DNA of 64,000 bases. It comes from Fagopyrum homotropicum (Eukaryota; Streptophyta; Magnoliopsida; Caryophyllales; Polygonaceae). Made by a program: the position numbers and the translations under genes. The notes under the pieces are model-generated. The model was not told where the DNA came from and searched no databases. It worked only from the letters and a program-made list of their open reading frames with translations. Where the stretch lies: the NCBI GenBank assembly GCA_033239125.1, contig BSWB01000005.1:15305447-15369446 (forward strand). The letters are read 5' to 3'. Shown one piece after another: positions 22,318 to 33,143 of the stretch (its first letter is position 1; each line of letters begins with the position of its first letter).

Positions 22318-25300
22318 TGTAACACCCCGAATTCGCGGGACTTGGGATGCTATGGGTTAGGACCTCACAATGGGTCTCAACCCTTAGCCTAACAACAATT
22401 TCACTGGATCTTGCAAGAAGACAAATAAAGGCCAAAACGAAATTCATTTTTATGCAATGCAATGAAACCCAAAACCATACAAACAAAAGATTTCAGCCGA
22501 GATATAACTCCAAGACCAAACGCCATACACGCGGCATACACTATACAATATACAAGAACAAAATACAAACTCGACTCCAACCAAAATCCACTCCTAAAAT
22601 GTACGGAAACCCGGATGCCCACTCTTCCAGATTTCTCGGCCGCATTCTTAACCTGCAAGGTAATCTACAACAATCGGTATAAAACCGTTAGCTAATATTC
22701 GAAGCATTAGAATCAAGGTGAAAGGCACAAATACACGTAAATCAACATAACACACAATATACACCAAATCACACGAGTCCGGTTTATTATCTTTTTATTA
22801 TTAAGTCATATCCCGTTCTAATTCAATTTCTTTTGTGACACGAGAATCTCCCGAAACTCATCTTGGTGCCCACTTAGCGCATGGAACGGTATGGATGCAT
22901 CCGACTGTCTAACCACACGGGTTAGTCGCGCGCCAAGAACCTCCTAGCTCTGCGCAAGAGCTAGGCTGTGATGTCACCGCCCGTTATCATACACTTGGGC
23001 CAAATAATATAAAGGTCGGTGGTCCTATTTCCGGTTTATTTGTTGTAACATAAACAATAAACACACACCACCAAACACACATAGATGCTAATACAAGGAA
23101 TACGAGCTAAGTAAGTCCGGAGACTTACATCGTCCCAACCGCTAACTCACGCAACACTCTCGCTTCCCTTGGGAAGATGTCTACACCTGCTCACAACAAG
23201 ATATCTATATCAACAACTCGCTCAACTCAAGAAGTTTTAGACTTCTACACAAATGATCTACGCAAGATCATTTGACTCTCATTCTAGGACCGCATCCTAG
23301 AATCCCTCATGCTCACATCACACTCAATACAAGTTAGAAGTCCTTAGACTTCTAGACCCTATGATCCTGCAAGATCATAACCCATATCCCATAAACATGC
23401 CTAGTCCAAACAAACTCAACGGTAACAACACCATGCTAGGATAAGTCAATCCTAAGCTCCACAATCCCACAAAATCATACAACCCCCACCTCGAGCCTCA
23501 AAACGCTCACATGATCAACATGCCACTTACGGCCATAAACATCCTCACAAGATAACATCAACACCTCAAGCCTTGAAATATTTCACAATCCTCAAACACT
23601 CACCTAAGGTCCAAAGTCACTACTTGGCATTCACTCTAAGTTATGCTAGATCCAACCTAGCATGATACTACTAAACATAACTAGAACGAGGTAAGATCAT
23701 AAGCTCGGGGGAGAGGGTACTCACGTGACGTCAAAAGACGGAAGACGGTCTATGGATGTCGATATGGATTCGTTGGCCTTAATCGGGGTCGTTTCCGAAC
23801 CTAACACCAAAACTAAACAAGTTTAGCTTTAAAGGCTAAACTTGAGCATTAAATATAATATATATATAAGCTATAAGAATAACCCCGTAGTTGAAGTTCG
23901 AGTTTAAAATCGACAAATATATTTTTAGGGCAAGGATGAGCAATTTCATAAACTCGGGTCATATATTGAAAATGTGAATAAGGCCATAATCTGTAATTAT
24001 AAAAATGGGAAATTCCGGATGGTACCCTCGTGGTTTGGGGTATTCCGGATTTTGCCCAACAGTTTTTTCGAGTTCGGATGGTACCCTTAAGTTTATGTTG
24101 TTTTCCGGATTTTGCCCAAATTCATTAAATTTTTTTTACATTCCATTAAAAACATAGAAAAGAAAATAAAATTAAATTAAAAAATAAATTAAAATAGAAA
24201 GAATAATTTATTTATTTTAAAACTAAAGTAAAACAATAAATTTTTTTTTAAAAAAAATTTATATTAATTTAAAAATAATTTAATTAGATAATTTTTAAAA
24301 AATTTTAAAAATCAGTATTTTAATTTATTTAAAAAATAAATAAAAAATAATTTTTTATAATTTTTTTTAAAAATTCACTGTTTAAAATAAAGTAAAGAGA
24401 AATTTATAAAATAAAAAACTGATTTATTATTTTAATAATAAATTAAAACCGTGAATTTGTAATTTTTTTAAAAGAATCTTTATTTTATTTATTTTTTAAA
24501 TAAAGTATAACACTTATGTTTTTAGATTTTGTTAAAAAAAATACTAATTTAATTTATTTATTTTTAAAATAAAATAAAACAATGATTTTTTTGAATTTTT
24601 TAAAATTATCTAATTTATTTATTTATAAATTAATATAAAACATTTTTTTTTTAAAAAAAGTTTGTTTTACTTTAATTTTAATATAAATAAATCATTCTTT
24701 CTATTTTAATTTATTTTTTAATTTTAGTTTATTTTCTTTTGTATGTTTTTAATGGAATTTAAAAAAGGTTAATGAATTTGGGCATAATCCGGAAAACAAC
24801 GTAAACTTAAGGGTACCATCCGAACTCAAAAAAACTGTTGGGCAAAATCCGGAATACCCCAAACCACGAGGGTACCATCCGGAATTTCCCTATAAAAATT
24901 GGATACACTTTGCAATTACATATAACTCAAGGGGCCAGATTTTAATTAGAGGAATAGGGTTTCTTTTTAACCCGCAAGATGAAGACGCTGGTGAGGCTCC
25001 TCCGCTAGCTTTGGCGGCAGAGAAGCGCAGGGTGGCCGCTTGGCAAGGGCGCGCTCCGGCGGCGAGGCAACGGCGCAGGCTGCGGCGAGGCTCCTCCGGC
25101 TAGCTCAAGGCAGCGGTTACATGGTGGGTGCGAGGGCTGCGCGGGCGAAGCAAGGGGTCCTCTCCGGTGACGAAGACGGGGCTTCTCAAAGCGGCGGCGG
25201 TGGTACGCGATGGTTGTCCCATGGGTGAGGCTCGAGGCGGCAGATGAAGGGGCTGGCGGCCGCTTTGTTTGGTTCCAGCAAGGCGAGGGGAGGACTCGTG

Positions 25301-25993
25301 TTTCCTGGTTGCAGAGGGGGAAGAAAGCAGATCCATGCGAGAGAGGCTGTTGCCGACTCCATGGTGGGCGTGGCTCGACGACAAGCTCGAGAGGGGATGG
25401 AAAGCTCAGGGTAGGTCGATGCCGAGGCTGCAGAGGGTGAAATTGTTGTTGTCAGTTAAGGTGAATCAGGTGAAGACATAGAAGGGCACAGAGGAGGAAA
25501 GGATGAAGCTTGAGAGCTGCAGAAGAAACAGGGGCAAGATGGTGGAGGGATGCTTGTGAGGGTTGCACCTGAGAGTGTGAAAGGAGGCTTGAGGGGCTGT
25601 GAGAAGGGTGAAATCGAGGAGCCTGCTAGAAGGATTAGGCTGCAGAGCCAAGATCACAAGTAGGCTGGGCGGGAGAAGCAAGCGTAGGGAAGAGACGGCT
25701 CACGTCACCAGCCAGCGGAAGAGAGAGGAAAGAAAGAAGAAAGAAAAGAAATAAAATTAATAAAAATAAAAAAATGGGATTGAACTCGATCAGAAATAAC
25801 GGGTTCGGGATTTCCGGATCAGAAACTTTTTTCGAAAATAAAAATAAAAATGCGGAATATACGAATACGTATCAAATATATAAATATACTCGAAAAAGAT
25901 ATTTTACGTCATAAAATAAATTTGAACTAATAAATTATCGATAACACTAGGAGGAATAAATATCGAAACGCACTCAATAAACGGGGCGTTACA
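22318..25993 (-). repeat. solo LTR, Tekay/Del-like, copy B (about 2.78 kb plus a nested MITE)
   Basis: On the plus strand it starts TGTAACACCCC and ends GGGGCGTTACA, with a perfect TSD tagag (22313-22317 and 25994-25998). It lies antisense to copy A and carries GGACCTCACAATGGGTC near 22360. Excluding the Mutator-type MITE and its TSD leaves about 2783 bp, close to copy D (about 2739 bp). Open frames at 25040-25681 are GC-rich and unrecognised. It interrupts the copia gag. Confidence 0.88.
24007..24890. mobile_element. foldback Mutator-like MITE (884 bp)
   Basis: It is bounded by a perfect 9-bp TSD, tataaaaat (23998-24006 and 24891-24899). The ends are GGGAAATTCCGGATGG and its complement. The inverted repeat does not stop at the terminus: GTACCCTCGTGGTTTGGGG, ATTCCGGATTTTGCCCAA and the AT-rich interior all recur inverted, so nearly the whole element is one imperfect palindrome with arms of about 440 bp. 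No coding capacity. The 9-bp TSD is diagnostic of the Mutator superfamily. Confidence 0.9.
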
Positions 25994-25998
25994 TAGAG

Positions 25999-26264
25999 GT
26001 TGGGCAAAGGGAAGTGCCATCGACATGGCCAAAAAGGTTGTAGGCACGGAGGACTGTAATTACTTGGGTTTTCCAGAGAAGATAGTTGTTGAGTGATAAT
26101 TTGATACTGATGAAACTAGAGAATCTAGGAAGAGGGGTGTTGGTTGTTTGTGGTGTCGGAAGAAGGGGCGGAGGAGGAGGTGGTGGTGGTGGTGGTGGGG
26201 TAAATATGTTTGGGTTTGGTGAGGGGTTGGTATTTGAAGAAGGAGGAGAATCACTTTCTAACAT
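25999..26264 (-). pseudogene. copia gag, N-terminal part
   Basis: It begins with a plausible Met start at 26264 (MLESDSPPSS), followed by a 13-residue Pro run, then the copia gag signature KLSLNNYLLWKTQVI and VLRAYNLFGHVDGTSLCP. It is cut at 25998 by the solo LTR. The encoded order and the nearby primer binding site place it as the start of the copia polyprotein. Confidence 0.88.
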
Positions 26265-26296
26265 TTTTAGGTCTTAATGGACGTTGGTCCTTCGTA

Positions 26297-26308
26297 GCTC
26301 TGATACCA
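26297..26308 (-). other. primer binding site for initiator tRNA-Met (copia)
   Basis: In sense orientation the sequence is TGGTATCAGAGC, complementary to the 3' end of plant initiator methionine tRNA and directly adjacent to the 5' LTR. It fixes both LTR boundary and element orientation. Confidence 0.9.
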
Positions 26309-26443
26309 TGCTATTATATTTAAAAGAGATGTTTTGTTTGTATCTGTATATTACTTGTCATTTACTGTTACATTGGTTGAGATATATATAGAGTGAATAC
26401 ATGGATCATGGGCCTCATTCTCATTAGGTCATATCTCCTAGTA
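26309..26443 (-). repeat. copia 5' LTR (135 bp)
   Basis: This is the longer, probably complete LTR. The TSD copy aggat follows at 26444-26448. It shares the TGTATATTACTTGT block and the terminal CTCCTAGTA with the left copy. Confidence 0.85.
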
Positions 26444-26448
26444 AGGAT

Positions 26449-27244
26449 ATCTCAGAGTTTTCAAATCCCCCATATAACGTCCAATAATTTCATAACACTC
26501 TCCTCATCTCTCCCATCTTCCAACCTCTATTATCCTTCACTCTCTAGGTCAATATCGATTGACGAGGGACATAGAGTAAAAGCAGGGAGAGAGGGTTGAG
26601 AAGGTGAAGGAGAATAGAGATTCGATGGAGGAGGTAAGGAAAAGAGCAGGAAGGTGGTGAGACGGTGATGAGAGAAGACCAGGGTTGAAGGCAAATTCTT
26701 GCTTGGGAGTTGAGCGAGGTGAGGAGAATGCTTCTAGGAGGTGATTCGAAGGCCGGCTAGAGAGGAGAAGAGTGTAGTAGACGGTTGCTTGCACGAGGAT
26801 GAAAAAGGGAGACAACGAAGAGTCGGGGGCTAGCTACAGGTGGTTGGCTAGTAAAGGGTGGCTCCATGAGTATAAGCGAGGAGCTAGAAGGCGGCTGCTG
26901 TCCAGGGGTTTGTAGCATTGCAGCTAGGGCTGCAGAAAAGAAAGGGTGAGGAGCCGGCATCCGAAGGGTCAACAAGAGAGAAAACAAAGGATAAAGAAAA
27001 AGAAAGCAAAAAGAACTGGGAAAAGAATTAGGAAAAATTAAACCCGATAAAAATATCCGTAACGGATGTTCGAATCAAAAAAAATTTCCGAACTTTTACG
27101 TAAAATAAATACGGAAAGTGTATATAAAATATATACTTGAAAAATACGATATAAAAAATATACTCATTATATTTACGATATAAAAATAACATTAAAATAT
27201 GATAAAATATATCTACAAACGCGCCTTATATCAGGGGCGTTTCA
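26449..27244 (-). repeat. probable remnant of another Tekay-like LTR
   Basis: The 3' half (about 26990-27238) resembles the end of copy B in composition and order (AAA-rich, TATAAAATATAT runs, then GGGGCG close to the end: GGGGCGTTTCA versus GGGGCGTTACA). No partner end or TSD could be assigned; the copia element may lie inside it, in which case the missing part is left of 5067. Open frames here (26549-26987) are not recognised. Confidence 0.4.
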
Positions 27245-28376
27245 CTATTTTTATAGGACAATCCAAAATGGTTAAATTGTGATTTTCGTGATTTCAATGT
27301 TGTACAAAAATACAAAAAGTGATAACTCATCGGTAGATTAGTAAACTAATTTTTTTTTAGCTTTTTAGAACATTAAACTCCTTTTATTAAATAGATAAAA
27401 TCGTGTTTTGTGGATATTTATACGATAATCTTATCTATTTTCATCAATAAAGTCCCCTAATTTTGAAAAAAATACAATTGGATCTTTATAAGTTTTATAA
27501 GTTATAGTAATTTAATTTTGGTATTAAGGTTATAGGTAAGTTCATATAAATTTTATAGTCAATTGGTGTTGAGTGGTATATTTCTAGAATGAACGCGCAC
27601 TACACGCGCCATGGAAAAGCCAGCTTTTCCCGACCACCTAAAAGAAGCCCTAGCTAGACATCGAAATACCCTCCTCACATCCACCAAAGCAGCCGCCTGT
27701 GTACCTAGTTTTCGATCTCGGTGGTGCGAGTAGATCTAGGAAGCTAAAAGTCGAAACCAAATCAAAAGTACATCATCCACGGAAGTTAGAAAACCAAAGA
27801 AGAAAGGCTACTCGAAGATGGTCAAGGTAAAAAGAAGATGGAAGAGGCTGGATAAGCATTTGTCGAGGCTACAAACACTCAACCTCAAAAATAGGCCACA
27901 ATGGTTTCTTTTCGATTTTGGAAGGACTTGAAGTGGCGGCGTAATATCGAATGGGTCAGGAAAAGAAGGCATGCTTCAGGTGGTCGAGAAAGGGTAAAAG
28001 CAGCATCATTGGCTTCAAGAAAGTTTCACGAGAAAGAAGGAAGGAGAGGGAAGTCTGATAATCTAGAAGAAGATGGGTAGTGTGGCATGGATCGTAACCT
28101 TTCTTCAATCAATCACCCAAATAGGTAAACAAACACATAAATCCAAAAATCTTAAGATTTGCTATTCTACCATCAAGTTATTTTACTGTGATAATCACAA
28201 GAAACCTTCTTTGAGTTTTGAAATTAGGTTTGACCATATACTAAAAGATAAACTACTGCGGTGTACGTGTGTGTGTTGCATATTGGGTTTGCCTATATAA
28301 GGGCCAATCGATTAACATTCTAATCCCACATCAACTTCAATCTTTCAATTTCTCATATCTCTTTCTATTTTATTGT
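27245..28376 (+). other. AT-rich DNA and probable leader of LINE 1
   Basis: 27245-27590 is AT-rich and unassigned. From about 27600 GC content rises and the sequence has the look of a LINE 5' UTR leading into ORF1 at about 28377. The exact LINE start and its target-site duplication were not found. The frame at 28073-28300 is not recognised. Confidence 0.35.
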
Positions 28377-28775
28377 CTTCTCCTGTCAAAAAATGAAAAG
28401 AGTGAACAAGGAAAAACTTTCAAAGAAGTTGTATGCTCTATTCCTCCAGAACAAAATCTGAACAATCAAAAAAAGAAAAAAAATAGAACTACTCAATGTT
28501 GTGATCAATGAGAAGGATACAAAGAACAACCAAGACTCAAAGAACAAAGGTGACTCTTCCAAGAACAATGAGCTTGCTGAGTATCTTAGTAGCCTTTCTA
28601 AGGTTAAAAGTGATTTTTAAAAACAAAAGGATACATCCTTAATGGGATGTATTCTTGGGGAACCCATAGAAATGTCAAAATTAAGAACAAAACTACATCA
28701 TGAATGGAAGAGTGTCAAGAGTGAGGTTAGAATTTTTTTTTAAGCCTAATCATTGGTTTGAGGTGTCTTTCTCTA
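28377..28775 (+). pseudogene. LINE 1 ORF1, N-terminal part
   Basis: The reading resembles ORF1 of LINE 2 (TFKEVVCSIPPEQ here, YFKDVVCKINEPT there). It then gives NELAEYLSSLSKVKSDF, DTSLMGCILGEPIEMSKL, HHEWKSVKSEVRI and FKPNHWFEVSFSN, as in the DUF4283 domain of plant L1-type ORF1 proteins. It contains stops and frame changes. It ends abruptly at 28775 where a truncated LTR begins. The ORF1 C-terminal part resumes at 36424, with roughly the second half of DUF4283 missing. Confidence 0.75.
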
Positions 28776-28990
28776 ACCCGCAGGGGCGGTGACAAGGCTC
28801 CGCGGGGGCGGTGAAGCAACATAAGCTTTGTTTCGTGAACGAACTTCACTCCTAAGTGCTTATAAACTCCTTCCTTAGCTTCTTTTAGTCTTTTTCTTTT
28901 GGACCAAGGAGTTAGTAGCATAAACCGACACAAATGCAATAAAAAGACTCTAAAAACTATCCTAAATGATAGTGATTCCATCACCTATCA
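28776..28990 (-). repeat. truncated 3' LTR of the pol-less Athila
   Basis: About 215 bp match the right end of 33144-34692, including GGCTCCGCGGGGGCGGTGAA and CCATCACCTATCA. Homology begins abruptly at about 28775, so some 1.3 kb of LTR is missing. In sense orientation TAAGTATAGGGGATTTT precedes it as polypurine tract (28991-29007). Confidence 0.85.
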
Positions 28991-29007
28991 AAATCCCCTA
29001 TACTTAG

Positions 29008-29660
29008 ACCTTTTACTCGTCCCGAGTAAAACAAATGACAACAACTAGACTCAAAGGCCTCAGGAAGCTTGGGTAAGCAGAAAAGACAATGAAAACAAAA
29101 GAAAAGCCACAAAAGAAAGAAGCAAAAGAGAGGAAATGTGAGAAAAAGGTGAGAAACTACCATCCTTGTTGCTCCAAGAGTGGCCTACCCGGACAACCTT
29201 CTTATGACTCCCCTTCTTATGTCGTCAAACGTCGGAAGGGAAAACTACACTCGGCCGTGTCGCTCATTTTTCCAAGGTGCCCTTTCGGGTTTTCACCTTT
29301 CCACTCTTCTTCTTTTCTTTGATGATCTCACTTTAGTCTCACATCCCTCAAGCCCACTTTTGCACCAACCTAAGGTTGGTCGGACTACCTTCTTTTTGCC
29401 TAAACCGCCCTTTCAGGTTTTCGGTTTATCCAAGGGTTTTGATGCCTTTTCTTTTTCTTTGGCTTTTTCTTCTCTCTTTTTTTTCTTTCTTTTATGAAAC
29501 TGAATTACAAAACATAAGACTTAATGCAAAACAAACTCAAAAACTCGAATGAAACTGTACATGCAATGATATGTCCCTCCCCTATACTTGAAGATCACTT
29601 TGCCCTCAAAGTGGAAATGAGGCAAAGATAAATGTGGGAAAAGGAAGAGAAATATACCCC
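29008..29660 (-). other. 3' non-coding region of the pol-less Athila
   Basis: Low-complexity DNA with TC-rich tracts, comparable to 11501-12740 in the first Athila element. Open frames on both strands (for example 29180-29497) are not recognised. Confidence 0.55.
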
Positions 29661-31025
29661 TCAGTGGGATGGTCCAGTTGGACCATCCGGACCCTCCTCT
29701 GGTGGGTATGGAAAGTGGCGGAAGAAATGCTCCTGCCGGTGGTAGAGCGTGTTGATGTGGTCCTCCTGAGCCTCCATCCTCTCTCTAAATGAAGTCTCGT
29801 AGCTAGCTTGCCAAGCCAGCTGCTGAGTCTCTAACTGTTGCTGATGAGCCGCCTGCCAAGCATCTTGTCGGCGGTCAAAATGGGTGGTCATGGAGGAGGC
29901 GAAGTTGGACTGCCACGCCTGCTACTACTCAAACATGGACCGTTGGTACTCGGTCTACCATGCCTGATGTTGTGTGGTCAAGGCTGCCATCTGAGCCTGA
30001 AGACTCTCCATGGCCTGATTGTCGTCCAGTGTTGCAGTAGGTATCTCCTCATCAGTAACAGGGGCCCGACTGGAGCTCGCAGCATATCTCCCAACAATGT
30101 CCTCCTGAGGCCGTCTCGGAGCAACGGGGTCAACCGGTACGTACAACTCGGAGAGCTCGTCTCCAAGTGGAAGTGGTCGGGGGAGCTATGTGATGTGACT
30201 CCCATCTGCCAGCGAGATCCAAAATAGGTTCTTCCCGTCTCTCCTAAGGAGCCTGCACCTCCTCAACATACCTTCCGTATACAGTGGGGCCTCTAAACCA
30301 TCTTCCAAGTCAGGGAGATCCATCACCTGTGCGGCCAACAAGGATATTACCCCACCTTCCACAATGTCTCGAGGTTCATTCTTCCTAATTCGCTTCAAAG
30401 CGGTAAGGAAGAGATATGGCCAATCTGGTACCCAGTCGTTTGTGGAGAGGCAGACGTATAGCAATGGAATGTCCTTGAGAGCGACCTTATTCTCCTCCTT
30501 GTGTCCACAAAAGACACTCATGAAGATCTTCGAAATGAGCCTCAAACAGGGGTGAGTGAATTTGTTGGAATACTCACCCCTTGCATGAAACTCAGATCTG
30601 GTGACGGCCTGCCAAAACTCCATCAAGTCGGGTGTCGGGATAGGTTCCCACCAGTCTTCGGAGGCAGCTATAGTCACCCCTAATGCCTCCTGCAGTTGGG
30701 TGTAGTCCAATGTATACTTTCTTTTGTTGAACTTGAATGAAAGTCCAACACACATGTGGTCCACCGTTTCCATGTTAAATGTGGCGATGAATTGGCTGCT
30801 GAGCTCGGGGTATGTTGGAGCGCTCGTTATCAGAAAATCACCGAGCCTAGCATTGTTGAGGAATGTCTGCATGCTCTCCAACATGCCCAAGTTTTCCAAG
30901 GTAGGGACGTCCAGAACTCGAGTTGCATACACATCCCGGCCTTGCACAATCCTATACCGCTCCTTCTCAACATCCGACAACTTGTATTTCTTCTGTTTTT
31001 CCATCTCTTGTAGTTGAACAAGCAA
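29661..31025 (-). pseudogene. ATHILA ORF-1-like protein
   Basis: The main frame, 30186-31025 (279 codons), begins MLVQLQEMEKQKKYKLSDVE and contains RYRIVQGRDVYATRVLDVPT, LGDFLITSAPTYPELSSQFI, KFNKRKYTLDYTQLQEALGV, HPCLRLISKIFMSVFCGHKE and WPYLFLTALKRIRKNEPRDI, characteristic of the ATHILA ORF-1 family found in plant Athila elements. The same frame continues past stops near 30186 and 29950 to 29661 with Gln-rich, probably coiled-coil segments (AMESLQAQMAALTTQHQAW, HQQQLETQQLAWQASYETS). Its function is unknown. It sits directly after gag here, without pol. Confidence 0.8.
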
Positions 31026-32045
31026 AGGAATTAGAAAGTTCAGAATTTAGAGTAAAAGACGAACTCTTTGTTGTGTTTTCCGCAGGGGCGGCTGTAGCCT
31101 GCGCAGGGGCGGCTTGGCACAGGGGCGGAAACTTGCAGGCGCGGGGGCGGGAGAAGAGCAGAGGGCGATTCTGGGAGCCTACGAAGGTGGTGGTGATGGG
31201 GCTGTTCCAGTGACTTTTTTGTTGGTGTAAGTGTCGCCGGTGGTGATGAGCGAGAGTGTGAGGGGCGAGGGCGCTTTAGAGTGAGAGGTTTGAGAGTATG
31301 TAGGGTGTGTGTGGTGGTGGTGAGGGCCGGTGTCGCAGGGCGGTTGTGGCTAGGTCGCCGGAGGTGGCGCAAGAGCGTTTGCACAAGGCGGCGTGTGAGA
31401 GCTTCCGGAGGACGCAGGGGCGTGGGAGGCGAGGCGGTGTAGGTTTCGAAGAGTGAATGGAGAGGGAGGGGAAGGAGCGGTTGTTGTAGGTTATTTTTGG
31501 AAAGTGTATTTTTTTTCTTTCCTTGATAAGACCTCAAGGGCGGCGTTTGTCACCGCGGGGCCGGTGACGCGGAAGAGGGAGCACGCAGCCTTAGCGCCGG
31601 GGCGGCGCTGAGGATGTGTGTCAAGGATGTCCGCCGCAGGGGTGTGGGGTGTCACCGCGGGGGCGGGGTCACTGAGCCGCAGGGGCGGTTTTCTTGACAA
31701 AAGCTCCTCTTCTTATTCCTTCTTTGCCTTCCGAACAACGCCTTGTTTTACGTCGTTGGCTCGACGTAAGGACTCTGCATCTATGATTGAGCCTCCTCCA
31801 GCATCACCTTGGGGTTTATAACCGTCTGTGAAGGTAATCCTCCGGAGGACCTAGTTTTAATCCTTGTAATGGCTTCCTCCATTTGACCAACCTGTTTTTC
31901 AAGGTTCTTGATGCTGGATTATGTTGTTTGAATATGAGTAGCAAAGTTTTTAGTTAAAACCTGCAACATATCCTCAGTTTATTTGATACTTACCTTGACG
32001 GGACTGCTGTTGTTGGTTTTGTTGATCCATCCAACGGAAATTCTG
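31026..32045 (-). other. non-coding gag-ORF1 spacer rich in GCAGGGGCGG motifs
   Basis: About 1 kb without a recognised protein, in the place where protease and pol would be. Two clusters (about 31078-31180 and 31540-31690) contain repeated CCGCAGGGGCGG-type motifs that also occur in the LTR. The long frame 31040-31537 on the minus strand is Pro/Thr/His-rich and probably spurious. Confidence 0.6.
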
Positions 32046-32927
32046 TTAGTCACGCCAATTTGGCATGAAATTTTGTGCATAAGGATCATTCCTAGGCCTT
32101 TGCTGTTGTGGTTGTCCATAACCCATCGCGTTTACCTCAACATCGTCATCCTGGACTTGTGGACACATGTCCGTTGGATGATATGGGTCAGCACACACTC
32201 CACAAGCTTTGAGCTGCTGTGGGGTTCCCATAAGTGTTAGTCTCTTCACCATTTCCTTCAGCTCCGCAAGCTCAGTGGAGATCTCACTCTTCCCGGTATT
32301 CACAGCATGAACTCCTTTCTTGGACGGGGTCCTTCCAAAGTTCCGGGTTCCTTCCGGTAGTTCCTGTATCTTTTCCAAAGCAAGGTCAGGAGTAGAGTTA
32401 AGAATATTACCTCCGCAAGCCGCATCGACGATCCTCCTTTCATTATCGAGCAAGCCATTGTACAAGTACAAGACTAGATCCTGAGTTGAATATCCGTGGA
32501 AAGGACAGCTGGATCGGAGGCGTGCAAGCCTTTCGAAGTACTCATAAAGAATCTCGTCTGCCTCTTGCTCGATGTTGCTTATAGCTTTCTTCAAGCTATT
32601 GGCCTTCTTGGCTGGGAAGTATTTCTCCAAAAACGCCTTGTGAAGTTTCTCCCAAGTGTCGATGCTCCCGGATGGAAGGTGGTAATACCAATCATCCGCT
32701 GAATCTTTGAGTGTGAAGCCGAATGCCCTCATCTTGATTTGTTCTTCGGTAATATTGGCCGGCTTCATGCTCATACACACGGTATAGAACTTCCCAAGGT
32801 TTTTGATGGGGTCTTCACCACTTAGCCAATGGAAGGATGAAAGCAAGTGGATGAGACCCGGCTTGAGCTCAAAGTTGATTCCTTCCCCTAATGCCGGTAT
32901 GGTAACCGCAAGAGGGTTTTGAGCCAA
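32046..32927 (-). CDS. gag of the pol-less Athila (293 codons)
   Basis: It begins MAQNPLAVTIPALGEG. The retrotransposon gag domain covers about residues 20-180: LIHLLSSFHWLSGEDPIKNL, MRAFGFTLKDSADDWYYHLP, WEKLHKAFLEKYFPAKKANS, LRSSCPFHGYSTQDLVLYLY. A CCHC-type zinc knuckle lies at about 245-260 (CGVCADPYHPTDMCP). The open frame is intact to the stop at 32046. It is related to, but clearly diverged from, the gag at 17181-18521. Upstream codons before the Met (toward 33060) look like gag leader, so the true start may lie further upstream. Confidence 0.87.
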   Translation of the reverse strand: MAQNPLAVTIPALGEGINFELKPGLIHLLSSFHWLSGEDPIKNLGKFYTVCMSMKPANITEEQIKMRAFGFTLKDSADDWYYHLPSGSIDTWEKLHKAFLEKYFPAKKANSLKKAISNIEQEADEILYEYFERLARLRSSCPFHGYSTQDLVLYLYNGLLDNERRIVDAACGGNILNSTPDLALEKIQELPEGTRNFGRTPSKKGVHAVNTGKSEISTELAELKEMVKRLTLMGTPQQLKACGVCADPYHPTDMCPQVQDDDVEVNAMGYGQPQQQRPRNDPYAQNFMPNWRD

Positions 32928-33122
32928 AGTGGGCTAAGTAAGTTGACGAAGAGTACGATCAGCCATTTCTTGTTGGAGTTGTTGTTGTCTTCGTTTCCGG
33001 ATGAGCGTCCTCTCAATTTCTGGATCAAAAGAAGCAAAGCCGGAGTTAGTAGCACGGTTTTGAACCATAAAAATGGTTCAAACCATTAATCAATAATAAC
33101 AATAGAATAAAAACACTAAACT

Positions 33123-33138
33123 CCCCACAACGGCGCCA
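33123..33138 (-). other. primer binding site resembling tRNA-Asp
   Basis: The plus strand reads CCCCACAACGGCGCCA, matching tRNA-Asp 3' sequence over ACAACGGCGCCA apart from one base. It is five bases from the 5' LTR, so it is the same primer choice as the first Athila element, slightly degraded. Confidence 0.75.
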
Positions 33139-33143
33139 AAATT

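Larger units (their letters stand above)
5067..26443 (-). mobile_element. Ty1/copia LTR retrotransposon, interrupted by two large insertions
   Basis: The element lies on the minus strand and is flanked by a perfect 5-bp TSD, aggat (5062-5066 and 26444-26448). Removing the Athila insertion (7307-20491) and the solo LTR (22318-25993) leaves about 4.5 kb, normal for a small copia element. Parts in sense order are: 5' LTR, tRNA-Met binding site, gag (UBN2-like), GAG-pre-integrase, integrase, reverse transcriptase, RNase H, purine tract and 3' LTR. The very short LTRs suggest an Ale-like lineage (inference). Frameshifts, in-frame stops and an integrase deletion make it defective. Confidence 0.93.

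Noticed and set aside
25040..25681. Several 60-94-codon frames within solo LTR B
   Set aside because: They are short frames in GC-rich LTR sequence, on both strands, with no recognisable domain.
31040..31537. 165-codon Pro/Thr/His-rich minus-strand frame
   Set aside because: It overlaps the motif-rich spacer of the pol-less Athila; biased composition and no family resemblance suggest a shadow of GC-rich repeats.
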